Shown: positions 52,216-60,351 of the stretch, one piece after another
Numbering within the stretch: the first letter of the stretch is position 1
Layout of the letters: the number at the start of each line of letters is the position of its first letter
From: Oryzomonas sp.
GTDB lineage: Bacteria; Desulfobacterota; Desulfuromonadia; Geobacterales; Pseudopelobacteraceae
Assembly: GCA_031292255.1 (NCBI GenBank)
Contig: JARLHN010000029.1
Location: forward strand, 1-64,000
Direction: 5' to 3'
Length of the DNA: 64,000 nt
Position numbers and translations under genes: made by a program
Notes under the pieces: model-generated
What the model saw: the letters and a program-made list of their open reading frames with translations, nothing else
Databases searched by the model: none
Told to the model about the DNA's origin: nothing

Positions 52216-54405
52216 ATGCCGATCCCGCTCGACGTGGTAATCATATGGCACATGCACCAGCCCTATTACAAGGACCCGCTCAAGAACGAGTACGCGCTGC
52301 CCTGGACTTACCTGCACGGCATCAAGGATTATTTCGACATGCCGGCCATCGTAGAGGATACCCCCGGCGCAAAAGCGGTCTTCAACCTGGTACCCTCCCT
52401 GCTCGAACAGATCCAGGATTATGCCGCCGGCACCGCCATCGATCCCTTTCTGAAAATGGGTAAGGCGGCTCCGGCCGACCTGATGGAGGATGACCGCATC
52501 TTCCTGCTGGAGAACTTCTTCTCCGCCAACCGGCAGCGCATGATCGAACCATCGCGTCGCTACCTGGAACTGCTCTACATGGCGGGCGAGGGGAAACCGG
52601 GCAGCGCCCGCGACCGGGTACGGCACTTCAGCGATCAGGATCTGCTGGATCTCCAGGTTCTGTTTTTTCTGGCCTGGACCGGAGAGGCATCCCGCAGGCG
52701 CTATCCGGCCTTTGCCGAACTGGTGGCCAAAGGGGAGGAGTTTACCGCGGCCGACAAGGAGCTCTTGTTTGCCACGCAACAGGAACTGTTGCAGGCCATC
52801 ATCCCGTGCTACAAGCGCCTGCATCAGGCGGGGCGCGTGGAACTGGCCGTCTCCCCCTACTACCACCCCATACTGCCGCTTTTGTGCGATGTCCGCAGCG
52901 CCCAGACCGCCATGCCGCGTGTCACGCTGCCCGCAGCCGCCTTCCGCCACCCTGAAGACGCCCGCGCCCAGGTCCGGCGCGGCATCGACTATTTTGAGCA
53001 GGTCTTCGGCTTCGCCCCCGCCGGCATGTGGCCATCGGAGGGATCGGTCAGCAACGAGGCGCTTGAGATCATCGCCAACAGCGGTATCAGTTGGATCGCC
53101 ACGGATGAAGACATCCTGGTCAAAAGCCTTGAGGGAGGGCTGGGGGACCATAAGGAGCGCCTCTACCGCCCCTGGCGTTTTGTCTGCCGTCACGGGGAGA
53201 TCGGCGCCTTTTTCCGCGACCACCAACTCTCCGATCTGGTCGGTTTCACCTACTCCCAATGGGACGCAAGCCGGGCCGTGGCGGATTTCTGCGGACGACT
53301 GCACGCCATCAAAGGACGCGGCAGCGGCGAGGGCAAGGTGATCCCGATCTGCCTGGACGGCGAGAATGCCTGGGAATATTACCCCAACAACGCGTACGAC
53401 TTTCTGCAGGGCCTGTACCGCGGCATTGCCGAATCACCGGCCCTCAACCTGACCCTATGCTCCGACGTCCTGGCCCGCAGCACCTTTGACGGCCGTCTGC
53501 ACGGCATCCATCCCGGTTCGTGGATCAACGCCAATTACGGCATCTGGATCGGGCACCCGGAGGAAAATCTGGCCTGGGACCTGCTGGACGGGACACGGAA
53601 CGCCGCGGTCTCCCACAACCCGGCCGTGGCCGAGGCCCTGGCGAGCGGTATCCCCAGTGCAGATGCCGACGTGGAGACGATCTGCCGCTCACTGTACGCC
53701 GCCGAGGGAAGCGACTGGTTCTGGTGGTACGGCGATGACCATTTTTCGCCCCACAGCGACCGTTTTGACCGGCTTTTCCGCCAGCATTTGATGAACGTCT
53801 ACCGGTTGCTGGGGATCGACACGCCGCTTGAGTTGCTGGAAGCGATCAAGAAAAAGAGTCCGGCAGGGCTGATCCGGGAGCCGGCCGGCTTCATCGATCC
53901 CGAGATCAACGGCAAGATCAGCGACTATTTTGAATGGCTTGCCGCCGGTCTCTACGACCTGACCCGCCAGGGTTCGGCCATGCACTCTTCGGACCGCATG
54001 CTGCAGAGTTTCTACTACGGCTATAACAACAGCCATCTTTTCTTCCGTATCGACGGCATTCAGGAACTCTCCCGGATGCTGCGGGATATCGATGTGCTCA
54101 ACCTGCACCTTATCTATGACCGGGAATACCGGCTGCCCCTGCAGATGCGCAACGACGAGGGGCTCCTGCAGGTCAGGGAAAATAACGTCTGGGTGCCGAC
54201 CAGCGGCCATTGTCGCTGGAAGATCGCAAAGACCTGCGAGGTCTGCATCCCGTTGGAGGCCATCAAGCCGGCCCCCAAGAGCAAGCTGTTCGCGTCGGTG
54301 ACCCTGGTGCGCGACAACGAGGAGATCGGCCGCTGGCCGACGGATGCGCCTTTGATGCTGTACTATGCGGGGCCGGAGATCGAACTGGACAACTGGCTTA
54401 TTTAA
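52216..54405 (+). CDS. Glycoside hydrolase family 57 protein
   Basis: A 729-residue alpha-glucan-acting enzyme (amylase, branching or glucanotransferase type). The GH57 regions are visible: VVIIWHMHQPYYKDPL (region 1), LVPSLLEQIQDY, YYHPILPLL (region 2), GMWPSEGSVSNEAL with the nucleophile Glu (region 3), WIATDEDIL with the acid/base Asp (region 4), and CLDGENAWEYY (region 5). The C-terminal 250 residues form a beta-rich domain (SFYYGYNNSHLFFRIDGI). No signal peptide, so it is cytosolic and probably acts on glycogen. AAGGAGC precedes the ATG. Confidence 0.9.
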   Translation: MPIPLDVVIIWHMHQPYYKDPLKNEYALPWTYLHGIKDYFDMPAIVEDTPGAKAVFNLVPSLLEQIQDYAAGTAIDPFLKMGKAAPADLMEDDRIFLLENFFSANRQRMIEPSRRYLELLYMAGEGKPGSARDRVRHFSDQDLLDLQVLFFLAWTGEASRRRYPAFAELVAKGEEFTAADKELLFATQQELLQAIIPCYKRLHQAGRVELAVSPYYHPILPLLCDVRSAQTAMPRVTLPAAAFRHPEDARAQVRRGIDYFEQVFGFAPAGMWPSEGSVSNEALEIIANSGISWIATDEDILVKSLEGGLGDHKERLYRPWRFVCRHGEIGAFFRDHQLSDLVGFTYSQWDASRAVADFCGRLHAIKGRGSGEGKVIPICLDGENAWEYYPNNAYDFLQGLYRGIAESPALNLTLCSDVLARSTFDGRLHGIHPGSWINANYGIWIGHPEENLAWDLLDGTRNAAVSHNPAVAEALASGIPSADADVETICRSLYAAEGSDWFWWYGDDHFSPHSDRFDRLFRQHLMNVYRLLGIDTPLELLEAIKKKSPAGLIREPAGFIDPEINGKISDYFEWLAAGLYDLTRQGSAMHSSDRMLQSFYYGYNNSHLFFRIDGIQELSRMLRDIDVLNLHLIYDREYRLPLQMRNDEGLLQVRENNVWVPTSGHCRWKIAKTCEVCIPLEAIKPAPKSKLFASVTLVRDNEEIGRWPTDAPLMLYYAGPEIELDNWLI

Positions 54406-54570
54406 GTGCAACGCCATATTTGAGCGCTGACGGCGGCGGCTCGTCGAAAGCTGGTCAGCATAGCGCTGCTATGCCTCCGGCGCCTTCTCCTCGCCACCAC
54501 CGCCATCATCTCAAATCTGACGTTGCACGATAAGGGCAGCCGCCATCATCTCAAATCTGACGTTGGTGCA
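54406..54570. repeat. Repeat D with tandem right-end duplication
   Basis: The left end GTGCAACGCCATATTTGAGC (from 54406, one base after the GH57 stop) pairs imperfectly with TCTCAAATCTGACGTTGCAC (ending 54528). The core is GCATAGC-GCT-GCTATGC. A 26-bp direct copy of the right end, CGCCATCATCTCAAATCTGA plus CGTTG, recurs at 54540-54565, 40 bases from the first (54500-54525). Confidence 0.7.
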
Positions 54571-54641
54571 AGCAGATGGTTTAGGGCCTTTGAGGGCCGT
54601 TTTTCTGGAATTCATTTGATTCGCGGGTGAAGGAGCCGAAC

Positions 54642-55667
54642 ATGTCAGAACTTCGCTGGGACCCGATTAAGCTTTACTGGGTGATCATCGCCACCGAGCG
54701 CGGCCGGCGGCCGCGGGATTTTCACGTGGAGCCGGAACGCAACGGCATGACCGCCTGTCCCTTCTGCTACGGCAACGAGGACAAGACGCCACCCGAGATA
54801 TTCGCCATCCGCCCCAGCGGCATGCCCAACGCCGCCAACTGGCGGGTGAGGGTGATCCCCAACAAATACCCAGCACTGCGGGTGGAGGGAGAGTTGAACA
54901 ACCGCGGCTATGGGCTGTACGACGTTATGAACGGCATCGGCGCCCACGAGGTTGTCATCGAAACCCCCGACCACAGCCGCAGCCTGGCCGATCTCACGGC
55001 CCACGAAATCACCGACGTCCTGACCGCCTACCGGGCGCGCTACCTGGACCTGCGCAGGGATTTCCGCTTCCGCTACATGGTGCTCTTCAAAAACCACGGG
55101 CTCCGTGCCGGAGCGTCCCTGCACCACTCCCACAGCCAGCTTATCGCCGTGCCGCTCTTGCCGCCGGTGGCAGCCACCCAGCTCAAGGTGGCGCGCAACT
55201 ATTTCAACACCAAGGAACGCTGCATATTCTGCGACATGATCGCTTTCGAACTGAGTTGCGGCGAACGGGTGGTGCGGGAGTTCTCGAACTTCGTCATCCT
55301 GACCCCCTACGCCTCCAGTTCCCCCTTTGAACTGCGGCTATATCCCAAACGCCACAGCCACGATTTTGCCCTGATGAACGATGCCCAACTGGCCGAGTTG
55401 GCCGTGGCGTTGAAGGACATGCTGATGCGGATCAAGAACGTGCTTCGCGATGCGCCCTACAACTTCATTCTCCATACCGCGCCTCCCATGCACCGGCGTC
55501 CCGGCAAACCAACGCACTGGAACTCGCTGGAACAGGACTATCACTGGCATATCGAACTGGTACCGCGTTTGACCCAGGTTGCCGGCTTCGAATGGGGCAC
55601 AGGATTCTACATCAATCCGACGTCGCCCGAAGACGCGGCGAGTTTTCTGCGCGAAGCAGAGGTATGA
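54642..55667 (+). CDS. galT: Galactose-1-phosphate uridylyltransferase
   Basis: A 341-residue HIT-superfamily enzyme exchanging UMP between UDP-glucose and galactose-1-phosphate (Leloir pathway), or a related hexose-1-phosphate nucleotidyltransferase. It has the zinc-type Cys pair CPFCYGNED, VRVIPNKYPAL, GAHEVVIETPDHSRSL, the catalytic HHSHSQLIAVP (H-x-H-x-Q) and FELRLYPKRHSHDF, WHIELVPRL. ATG 54642 has AGGAG 6 bases upstream; an ATG at 54627 is in frame but less well placed. It overlaps the next gene by ATGA. Confidence 0.92.
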   Translation: MSELRWDPIKLYWVIIATERGRRPRDFHVEPERNGMTACPFCYGNEDKTPPEIFAIRPSGMPNAANWRVRVIPNKYPALRVEGELNNRGYGLYDVMNGIGAHEVVIETPDHSRSLADLTAHEITDVLTAYRARYLDLRRDFRFRYMVLFKNHGLRAGASLHHSHSQLIAVPLLPPVAATQLKVARNYFNTKERCIFCDMIAFELSCGERVVREFSNFVILTPYASSSPFELRLYPKRHSHDFALMNDAQLAELAVALKDMLMRIKNVLRDAPYNFILHTAPPMHRRPGKPTHWNSLEQDYHWHIELVPRLTQVAGFEWGTGFYINPTSPEDAASFLREAEV

Positions 55668-56527
55668 ATGACCTGAAAACCGTTCTCGACAGCCTCTATG
55701 CGGCCCGTTCCGCCGCCCACCTGGCCAATGACCCCCTCTCCTTCTGCCACCGCTACGAGGAACCGGCCGACCGGGAGGTGGCGGCAGTCATCGCCTCTGC
55801 CTTTGCCTATGGCGGAATCAAGATCATCCTGCGCACCCTTGAGCGGATCTTCGCCGAGTTGGGGCCGTCGCCACACCGGTTCGTGGAGCATTTCGACCCC
55901 AAACAGGGATTGCGGACGTTTGTCGGCTTCAAACACCGCTTCAACGACGGCCGCGACCTGTGCGCACTCCTGTGGGCCTGCCGGTTGATGATCGAGGATG
56001 CCGGCAGCATCAACGCCTTCTTTACGCGTTTTCACGATCATGGGGCCCAGGACGTGACCGGAGCCCTCGACGGCTATGCCGCTGCCGTGCGAGGTCTGGA
56101 TTACCGGCCGATATTCGGAAAAGACACCGTCCCCGCAGACTCCTACTTTCCGTTTCTCTTCCCTGCACCTGCCTCGGGCAGTGCCTGCAAGCGCCTCTGC
56201 ATGTTCCTGCGCTGGGTAGTGCGCCCGGCCGACGGCATCGACCTTGGGCTCTGGCAAGGGGTCTCACCGTCCCAATTGGTTATCCCGGTTGATACCCATA
56301 TCAGCCGCATCTGCTCCTACCTTGGCTTTACCCGCAGAAAAATCGCCGACTGGCGAATGGCCGGGGAGATCACGACCTCCCTGCGGCTCCTCGATCCCCT
56401 TGATCCGGTCAAATACGACTTTTCCCTGGCCCACCTGGGCATCAGCGAGGGTTGCACGGGCAACGATCCCCTGCACTGCCTGAACTGCGCCATTGCCGGA
56501 GTTTGTCCGCAGGCGGTCTCGAAGTGA
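55664..56527 (+). CDS. TIGR02757 family protein (endonuclease III-related, Fe-S)
   Basis: A 287-residue protein of the TIGR02757/DUF2400 family. It begins MNDLKTVLDSLYAARS and contains DREVAAVIASAFAYGGIKIILRTLERI, resembling the start of the HhH-GPD fold. VIPVDTHISRICSYLGF closely mirrors the VDTHIFRV segment that carries the catalytic Asp of Nth. The C-terminus has a C264-x7-C272-x2-C275-x5-C281 cluster like the [4Fe-4S] of Nth. The helix-hairpin-helix LPGVGRKT with the catalytic Lys is missing. It may act on DNA, but this is unproven. The ATG overlaps the galT stop. Confidence 0.85.
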   Translation: MNDLKTVLDSLYAARSAAHLANDPLSFCHRYEEPADREVAAVIASAFAYGGIKIILRTLERIFAELGPSPHRFVEHFDPKQGLRTFVGFKHRFNDGRDLCALLWACRLMIEDAGSINAFFTRFHDHGAQDVTGALDGYAAAVRGLDYRPIFGKDTVPADSYFPFLFPAPASGSACKRLCMFLRWVVRPADGIDLGLWQGVSPSQLVIPVDTHISRICSYLGFTRRKIADWRMAGEITTSLRLLDPLDPVKYDFSLAHLGISEGCTGNDPLHCLNCAIAGVCPQAVSK

Positions 56528-56816
56528 CGGTGGTAAACCGAAAACATTTGTAACAGGGATGAATGGGATAAACGCCGATAGATCCAAGCAGGTTCGGCCC
56601 GGAGCGTTGCATTACTTTTAAGGGCGAAAACAACTCTTTTGCCGGGACAATGTTTTCTTCTGAAAACGGTCGTTTATTGATGTGCGGAAATTGTCCGCGT
56701 TGATCGACCTGATGGTAGTGTCCCTTCTGAAAATATGTTTGTTGAAAAAATCGCCGACAGGTATTACAGCAAATAAGCAGCATTACATAATTATAAAAGT
56801 AATACAGGAGACAGGC
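56528..56816. other. Spacer before the AbrB-type gene
   Basis: No gene is seen. The decamer CTTCTGAAAA occurs twice (about 56651 and 56726). A stretch around 56560 (ACAGGGATGAATGGGATAAA) resembles low-complexity intergenic sequence found in many related genomes (recalled, not checked). Confidence 0.3.
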
Positions 56817-57077
56817 ATGCTCTCAAATGTGACAACAAAGGGCCAAGTGACCATTCCAGCTGAAATACGGGCCCGCTTTCATATTCAGGCAAACGACAGG
56901 GTTGACTTCTTCATAGATGGCGAACGGATGATTATACCCCCGTCAGAACGCTCAAACAACTCAAAGGTTCCATTGCTGCAGTTGGCTCAGGCGTCTTTGC
57001 CAAGGAACGGGAATGTTGGAGGTTCCAGGCAAAAAAACACCCCGGCAACTAGGAGGGAAAGTCGCCAGGGCAAATGA
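56817..57077 (+). pseudogene. AbrB/MazE-type antitoxin-like gene, apparently frameshifted
   Basis: The frame from ATG 56817 (GGAG upstream) encodes 86 residues; the first 42 are a good SpoVT-AbrB DNA-binding swapped hairpin (NVTTKGQVTIPAEIRARFHI, RVDFFIDGERMIIP). After a run of five C (56937-56941) this frame becomes unlike any AbrB tail. A different frame from 56942 gives TLKQLKGSIAAVGSGVFAKE and stops at 57050-57052, which matches the usual tail of such antitoxins. A one-base gain or two-base loss in the C-run would join them. No toxin gene follows. It may be a decayed toxin-antitoxin remnant. Confidence 0.65.
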
Positions 57078-57096
57078 GGGTTCTTAGGGAACCCTC
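57076..57096. terminator. Probable terminator hairpin after the AbrB-type gene
   Basis: GAGGGTTC (57076-57083) and GAACCCTC (57089-57096) form an 8-bp stem with a 5-base loop, followed by TGTTTTCTGTAGTTTT. It lies between converging transcripts. Confidence 0.5.
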
Positions 57097-57213
57097 GCAA
57101 TGTTTTCTGTAGTTTTATCTTACCAGACAGCTTGTGCCTTGGCAAGTGTGAAATTTGTCTAACATTTCGGTATCACACACAAATACCTGTAAAGCCTAGT
57201 AAATTGGTCTTGA

Positions 57214-57912
57214 TTAGGGATTGCAGCCGGAATGGAAGGTGGGGCACTGCTGCGCCAGCGGGCAGCGGTCGCACAGCGGCCGGGTGCGGCAGAAGGTCTT
57301 GCACTCCTCCACGATCAGGGCGTGATATTCGTTGAACAGCAGGGCATCGCCGGGAAGATGCTCCATGAACATGAGGCGCATCTCGTCGTAGCCGGCGTCG
57401 GCCGTAAGCAGGCCCAAACGGTGGAACAGGCGCCGGGTATAGGCATCGACCACGAAGGTCGGTTTTTTCCCGGCGTACAACAGGATCGAATCGCAGGTCT
57501 CCGGGCCGATCCCGGCGACCTTCAGCAACTCCTTGCGCAGCTCGCGCCACTCTTCGTTGAACAACATGTCCAGGGAGCCGCTGTGGCGCTCCCGGAGCCA
57601 TTCCACAAACCCCTTGATCCTGACGCTTTTGACGTTGTAGCAGCCGGACGGCCGGATCAGCTCCGCCAGAAGGCCGGCCGGGGTGGCCTCTATACCCTCG
57701 ACGGTCAGCACATCGGCTCCCTTCAGGGCTCTGATGGCCTTTTCCACGTTGGTCCAGGCGGTGTTCTGGGTCAGGATCGCCCCGATGCAGACCTCGAAGG
57801 GGGTCTCGGCTGGCCACCAGAAGCGGGGGCCGAAGTGATCCAACAGCCGGAGAAAGATCGCCTTGAGCCGTTCACCGGTCGGGGAGAGGGATGCCTCGGT
57901 CAGGATCTTCAT
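57214..57912 (-). CDS. Endonuclease III domain protein, MagIII-like (3-methyladenine DNA glycosylase family)
   Basis: A 232-residue HhH-GPD protein. It has PFEVCIGAILTQNTAWTNVEKAIRAL (in pieces), the hairpin VAGIGPETCDSILLYAG and VVDAYTRRLF with the catalytic Asp. At the place of the Nth catalytic Lys there is a Glu (GIGPET), as I recall for H. pylori MagIII and COG2231 proteins, so it is probably a monofunctional glycosylase without lyase activity. A C-terminal Cys cluster (C208, C214, C217, C223) would hold [4Fe-4S]. ATG 57912 overlaps the upstream epimerase gene by four bases. Confidence 0.85.
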   Translation of the reverse strand: MKILTEASLSPTGERLKAIFLRLLDHFGPRFWWPAETPFEVCIGAILTQNTAWTNVEKAIRALKGADVLTVEGIEATPAGLLAELIRPSGCYNVKSVRIKGFVEWLRERHSGSLDMLFNEEWRELRKELLKVAGIGPETCDSILLYAGKKPTFVVDAYTRRLFHRLGLLTADAGYDEMRLMFMEHLPGDALLFNEYHALIVEECKTFCRTRPLCDRCPLAQQCPTFHSGCNP

Positions 57913-58787
57913 GGCGCTTGGACCGATGCGGGCAACCCCTCCGCCATGGTGGGATAACGCAATCTGATGCCCAATCTCTCCAGCATGCGGGTATTGTCCA
58001 CCACCCGCGACTCGCTCACGTAGGAGAACATCAGGGGGGACATGGCCTGGCGCGCCTCCTCCAGCGTCACCTGAGGCTGGCGTGGCATGCCCAGGGCGTC
58101 GGCGGCGGCGTTGAAGTAGCTGGTCATGCTGGCGGGATGGCCATCGCTGACGTTGAAGATGTCGCCGTCCCCTCCCTTCTCGGCCGCTGCCAGACATATC
58201 CGCGCCAGATCGTCGGCATGGATGCGGTTGCTGGGGCCTGACTCATCTTCCCGCAGGAGCGGCTGCCCCTGGCTGATCTGCATCAGCGGCAGGCGGCCAG
58301 AGCCGTATATGCCGCTGACCCGCAGGATGACCACTGCCGTGCCATGGTCCGCCCCGAACTCCCGGAACGCAGCTTCGGCATCGAGCCGCCGTTTGCCCAT
58401 GGCCGATACCGGGGCGATGGGCGAATCCTCCGTCACCACGCCGCCACTGGTTTCGCCGTAGACCGAGGTAGCGCTCAGGTAGACGATCTTCGCCGGGGGC
58501 ACCGACAGGGCCGGACTGGCGCAAAAATTCCTGGCCCGCGTGTCGAAAAGTCCGCCGCCGGGCGGCGGCACGCAATACAGGAGCACCCCTCCGCCCGTTG
58601 CCTCCAGCATCGGTATCCCGGCCGGATCATCCAACGTGGTCACAATCGTTTTGTAGCCCAACTGCTCCAACTCGCCGCCATGCTCCTTCGACCTGACCAG
58701 GCAGGTCGGCTCGTACCCCGCGTCGCCTGCAAGCCGGGCAACGCGCCGGCCGATGTAGCCGCAGCCGGCTATGACAATGCTCTTCAT
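57909..58787 (-). CDS. NAD-dependent epimerase/dehydratase (YeeZ-like SDR)
   Basis: A 292-residue SDR of the atypical type: SIVIAGCGYIGRRVARLAG at the N-terminus, IVYLSATSVYGETSGG, and RVSGIYGSGRLPLMQI with NRIHADDLARICLAA. The active-site Tyr is not followed by the usual x3-K, as in YeeZ-like proteins. The substrate is unknown. It is cotranslated with the downstream glycosylase gene (ATGA overlap). Confidence 0.8.
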   Translation of the reverse strand: MKSIVIAGCGYIGRRVARLAGDAGYEPTCLVRSKEHGGELEQLGYKTIVTTLDDPAGIPMLEATGGGVLLYCVPPPGGGLFDTRARNFCASPALSVPPAKIVYLSATSVYGETSGGVVTEDSPIAPVSAMGKRRLDAEAAFREFGADHGTAVVILRVSGIYGSGRLPLMQISQGQPLLREDESGPSNRIHADDLARICLAAAEKGGDGDIFNVSDGHPASMTSYFNAAADALGMPRQPQVTLEEARQAMSPLMFSYVSESRVVDNTRMLERLGIRLRYPTMAEGLPASVQAP

Positions 58788-58849
58788 GGTTTCTCGCCCA
58801 ATCGTGAAAAAATATTTGAAACAGGATAAACATCCATAATATCAGAATC

Positions 58850-58902
58850 GTAGGGGCGAACTGATGTTCGCCCAATCCGGGGAGTATGCAATACGCCCCT
58901 AC
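58850..58902. repeat. Nested inverted repeat (GTAGGGGCG...CGCCCCTAC)
   Basis: The outer 9-bp arms GTAGGGGCG (58850-58858) and CGCCCCTAC (58894-58902) enclose an inner 8-bp hairpin GGGCGAAC-TGAT-GTTCGCCC (58854-58873). It sits between two minus-strand genes and could end the transcript of the barrel gene or be a REP-type element. Confidence 0.6.
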
Positions 58903-58938
58903 ACCGGTTTTTTTTATATATTACGTTAGGGTTATGCT

Positions 58939-60258
58939 TCAAAACGACTTCGACCAGAGCAGCAGCATGCTGTTTCCCGATATGCCGTTTCTGAGTATGC
59001 CGCTGTCGTAGGAGTATTCCAGGTAGAGCGTCGAATTCCAGGGGAATCCGCTGGTAAGCCCCAAGGAAAAAACCTGGCCTCGGCTCTCGCGGAATCGCAG
59101 GGGTTGGCTGGTGAGCACATCCCGGTTGGCCCAGGCAAGGGTCCCACGCAGATGCAGATAAAGGAAAAACAAAAGCTCCCGCCGATACTCAGCCGTGCCG
59201 ACAACGTAATCCGACACCGGGAACTGGTTGAACTCCGCACCCGGATAGGGGACACGGGCAAGGTCGTCGCTCTCGCTGGGAAACGGCCCGCCGATGCGGA
59301 ATGCCGAAAACCTGTCCAGGTCGTTTTCCACCGTGGCGCCGCCATAGACACTGAATATCAACCGGTCGCGTTCCGAAAACCCCGGCACCGGGGCGGCAGC
59401 TATCAGGTAGCCGGACAGCTTGGTAAATTGCTGGGTCTGGTCCTTTTTATAGACTGCCCCCCCGTAGTTGGCATCCGACCAATGGGCCCGGCTTTGCCAC
59501 TCCAGATCCAGGCCGCCCGCCACCCCCGTGTGCAACAGCTCCATAATATTGCGGCGCATCCCGTCGTAACGTACACGCATGCGCACACCGTTGATGGCGG
59601 TGTCGGGCGGCAGCATGACATCCGCCCCGGTGTCAGCGGTGCGGGAGGAATAAAGGTAGCCCCCCTCATAGAAAAGTTGCAGCCGCAGGTCGTTATCCGT
59701 CTGTAATGGCGCGACCGGGAGACGGTAACCCGCCCCCACCCAGGCAGCGGCCTCCCCCCAGACGATACTGCTGGCCTTGACCTCCTTGCCGCCCACGATC
59801 TCCGTCGATTGAATGGGGATGGTCATATTCTCCAGGTGGGCCAGGAGTTCAAAATTGTCGTATTTCAGGGCATGGTCCAGCTGGTTGTCAAAGGCGCTGA
59901 ACACAAGCCGGGTCCGGGAACCGGAGTTTTCCCGCCTCCAGTAGAGCGCGCCCATGGGGAGGGCATCCGAGCTGCCCAGGGCAGGCAAAAAAAGCGTTCC
60001 GCCCAAGGTCAGCGCCAGGGTGTTGCGGCGATCACGGGCAGGAATGTCGACGCGGTGCCCCCAAACGCTCGTCGAGAAGGCTTCGCCCGCCAGGGGCGTG
60101 GCATAGCCGGGCACTGCCGCTGATCGCTCATCCCCGGGCGAAACCGGCTCCTCCCCCCCGGCGCTTCCGCCCCGGAAGATGAACAGAATGAGTAGCTGCC
60201 ACGCGGCAATGCGGATCATAAGATGTCGACGGCCCACAGAGATCATCAACGCCCTCAT
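58939..60258 (-). CDS. Outer-membrane beta-barrel protein of unknown function
   Basis: An up to 439-residue protein with a signal peptide (MIRIAAWQLLILFIFRGGSAGG when started at the third Met). The rest is amphipathic strands with aromatic girdles, and the last residues LLLWSKSF end in Phe, a Bam recognition feature. I see no porin family motif. The start is uncertain (60258, 60246 or 60219), as none has a strong ribosome-binding site. It ends 150 bases before the epimerase gene. Confidence 0.65.
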   Translation of the reverse strand: MRALMISVGRRHLMIRIAAWQLLILFIFRGGSAGGEEPVSPGDERSAAVPGYATPLAGEAFSTSVWGHRVDIPARDRRNTLALTLGGTLFLPALGSSDALPMGALYWRRENSGSRTRLVFSAFDNQLDHALKYDNFELLAHLENMTIPIQSTEIVGGKEVKASSIVWGEAAAWVGAGYRLPVAPLQTDNDLRLQLFYEGGYLYSSRTADTGADVMLPPDTAINGVRMRVRYDGMRRNIMELLHTGVAGGLDLEWQSRAHWSDANYGGAVYKKDQTQQFTKLSGYLIAAAPVPGFSERDRLIFSVYGGATVENDLDRFSAFRIGGPFPSESDDLARVPYPGAEFNQFPVSDYVVGTAEYRRELLFFLYLHLRGTLAWANRDVLTSQPLRFRESRGQVFSLGLTSGFPWNSTLYLEYSYDSGILRNGISGNSMLLLWSKSF

Positions 60259-60283
60259 GGCAACACTATATCAGCTAGCCGGC

Positions 60284-60323
60284 AACGGAAAAAGAAAAAA
60301 GGCCCCGTGCATGCCACGGGGCC
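60284..60323 (-). terminator. Strong Rho-independent terminator of nifJ
   Basis: On the minus strand a perfect 9-bp GC-rich stem (GGCCCCGTG at 60301-60309 with CACGGGGCC at 60315-60323) is followed by a TTTTTTCTTTTTC tract. It lies 29 bases after the nifJ stop. Confidence 0.88.
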
Positions 60324-60351
60324 TCGTTGTGAAACGACTAGTTTCTTACGG

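Noticed and set aside
51526-53304. A 592-codon antisense frame across the nucleotidyltransferase and GH57 genes
   Set aside because: It spans two real genes and the repeat between them, and has no ribosome-binding site or motif.
54580-54605. Terminator after repeat D (GGGCCTTTGAGGGCCGTTTTT)
   Set aside because: The stem is only about four base pairs (GGCC/GGCC), too weak to call despite the T-run.
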